Assembly (NCBI RefSeq): GCF_003600645.1
Contig: NZ_CP032482.1
Span: 2,356,001-2,420,000 of the forward strand
Length of the DNA: 64,000 nt
Direction of reading: 5' to 3'
Origin: Yersinia rochesterensis
GTDB lineage: Bacteria > Pseudomonadota > Gammaproteobacteria > Enterobacterales > Enterobacteriaceae
Part shown: one piece after another, positions 63,214 through 64,000 of the stretch
How positions within the stretch are numbered: the first letter of the stretch is position 1
Layout of the letters: each line of letters opens with the position of its first letter
The notes under the pieces: model-generated
Told to the model about the DNA's origin: nothing
The model's database searches: none
What the model saw: only the letters and a program-made list of their open reading frames with translations
Program-made: the position numbers and the translations under genes

Positions 63214-64000
63214 TTATTCCTCCAGTTGATGAAGACTACGGCTGCGAATTTCTGCTAGCAGCTGGTCTACGACCACGTTGACGTCTAAGCTTCCTAAGTC
63301 TTTACCACGGCGGGTACGAACGGCAATTTTGCCTGATTCGACCTCTTTATCGCCACAGACCAACATATATGGAACCCGACGCAACGTATGTTCACGAATT
63401 TTAAAGCCAATCTTCTCATTTCTCAAGTCCGCTTTTGCCCGAATCCCTGCATCTTGCAGTTTTTTGGTCACTTGTTGGACATAATCAGACTGACTATCGG
63501 TGATATTCATCACCACGACTTGTACCGGTGCTAACCAAGTTGGGAAGAAGCCTGCATATTCTTCGGTAAGAATACCGATGAAGCGCTCCATTGACCCCAA
63601 AATAGCACGGTGAATCATTACTGGCACCTGGCGATCGTTATTTTCGCCGATGTAAGACGCACTTAAGCGGCCCGGTAATGAGAAATCGAGCTGTACGGTA
63701 CCACACTGCCACGCACGATCCAAACAATCATGCAAGGTAAATTCAATTTTCGGACCGTAGAAGGCACCTTCACCCGGCTGATAATCAAACGGAATACCGT
63801 TTTCGGTCAGCGCAGCGGCTAAATCGTCTTCAGCACGAGTCCATAAGTCATCGCTACCGATACGTTTTTCAGGGCGCGTAGATAGCTTGACCACAATCTT
63901 TTCGAAGCCAAAGGTGCTGTACATGTCGTACACCATCTTGATACAGCTGTTCACTTCATCGCGAACCTGCTCTTCAGTACAGAAGATGTGGGCGTCGTCC
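63214..64000 (-). CDS. thrS: Threonyl-tRNA synthetase, C-terminal part (cut by window edge)
   Basis: The frame is open to the window end. The visible 261 residues are the end of the class II catalytic core (from [15 protein letters not shown], then [20 protein letters not shown] and [13 protein letters not shown], with motif 3 [24 protein letters not shown]) and the C-terminal anticodon-binding domain (about the last 105 residues). It is the first gene of the thrS-infC-rpmI-rplT block. The N-terminal editing domains and the autoregulatory leader lie beyond the window. Confidence 0.97.
   Translation of the reverse strand, partial: DDAHIFCTEEQVRDEVNSCIKMVYDMYSTFGFEKIVVKLSTRPEKRIGSDDLWTRAEDDLAAALTENGIPFDYQPGEGAFYGPKIEFTLHDCLDRAWQCGTVQLDFSLPGRLSASYIGENNDRQVPVMIHRAILGSMERFIGILTEEYAGFFPTWLAPVQVVVMNITDSQSDYVQQVTKKLQDAGIRAKADLRNEKIGFKIREHTLRRVPYMLVCGDKEVESGKIAVRTRRGKDLGSLDVNVVVDQLLAEIRSRSLHQLEE

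Overview
The window is chromosomal DNA of a Yersinia, most likely of the Y. enterocolitica group. Three things point there. Many proteins are close to their E. coli counterparts but have Yersinia-type differences. The gene order is the enterobacterial block around pykF, suf, pps, btu, pheST and infC. About a dozen ERIC repeats of the form common in yersiniae sit between the genes. No prophage, insertion sequence, CRISPR array, toxin-antitoxin pair or defence island was seen. Most of the window is core genome.

Layout. (1) 1-5.5 kb: a lipid A phosphoethanolamine transferase (eptA), then the electrophile-detoxification set nemR-nemA-gloA, then rnt and the convergent grxD. (2) 5.9-15.9 kb: mepH, sodB, a 29-residue membrane protein (ynhF), purR, the divergent pair punR/punC, cfa, riboflavin synthase and mdtK. 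(3) 16.2-20.3 kb: three tRNA-Val(GAC) genes, pykF with a Cra site, lpp and the L,D-transpeptidase ldtE. (4) 20.7-31 kb: the sufABCDSE Fe-S assembly operon behind a perfect Fur box, with an ERIC element between sufS and sufE, then menI and ydiJ. (5) 31-37.5 kb: ydiK, the sRNA rprA, ppsA with the divergent ppsR, and aroH. (6) 37.7-42.1 kb: a Fur-boxed haem uptake cluster hemP-hemR-hemS-hemT that stops before the expected permease and ATPase genes hemU and hemV. (7) 42.1-45.3 kb: lplA and selO, joined by a TGATG overlap, and the lipoprotein gene nlpC. (8) 45.6-53.2 kb: the complete arnBCADTEF operon for 4-amino-4-deoxy-L-arabinose addition to lipid A, with a PmrA box overlapping a PhoP-like box. 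(9) 53.4-57.5 kb: btuC, btuE and btuD, a secreted DUF2502 protein and a YaiL-like DUF2058 protein. (10) 57.8-64 kb: the translation and IHF block thrS (partial)-infC-rpmI-rplT-pheM-pheS-pheT-ihfA on the minus strand, including the AUU start of infC and the pheM leader peptide with its attenuator.

Functional links. Both ends of the envelope-modification theme are present: EptA adds phosphoethanolamine and Arn adds aminoarabinose to lipid A, and both have PmrA-like boxes. Fe-S assembly (suf) and haem uptake (hem) both carry perfect 7-1-7 Fur boxes. The most interesting non-coding content is the set of ERIC elements. They come in about 69, about 125 and 160-205 bp forms. The long forms share an insert in which two hairpin stems are kept while their bases change. 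Several copies lie where they should be transcribed: in the pheST leader, between sufS and sufE, just before the tRNA-Val genes and just before mdtK. No clearly undescribed protein system was found.
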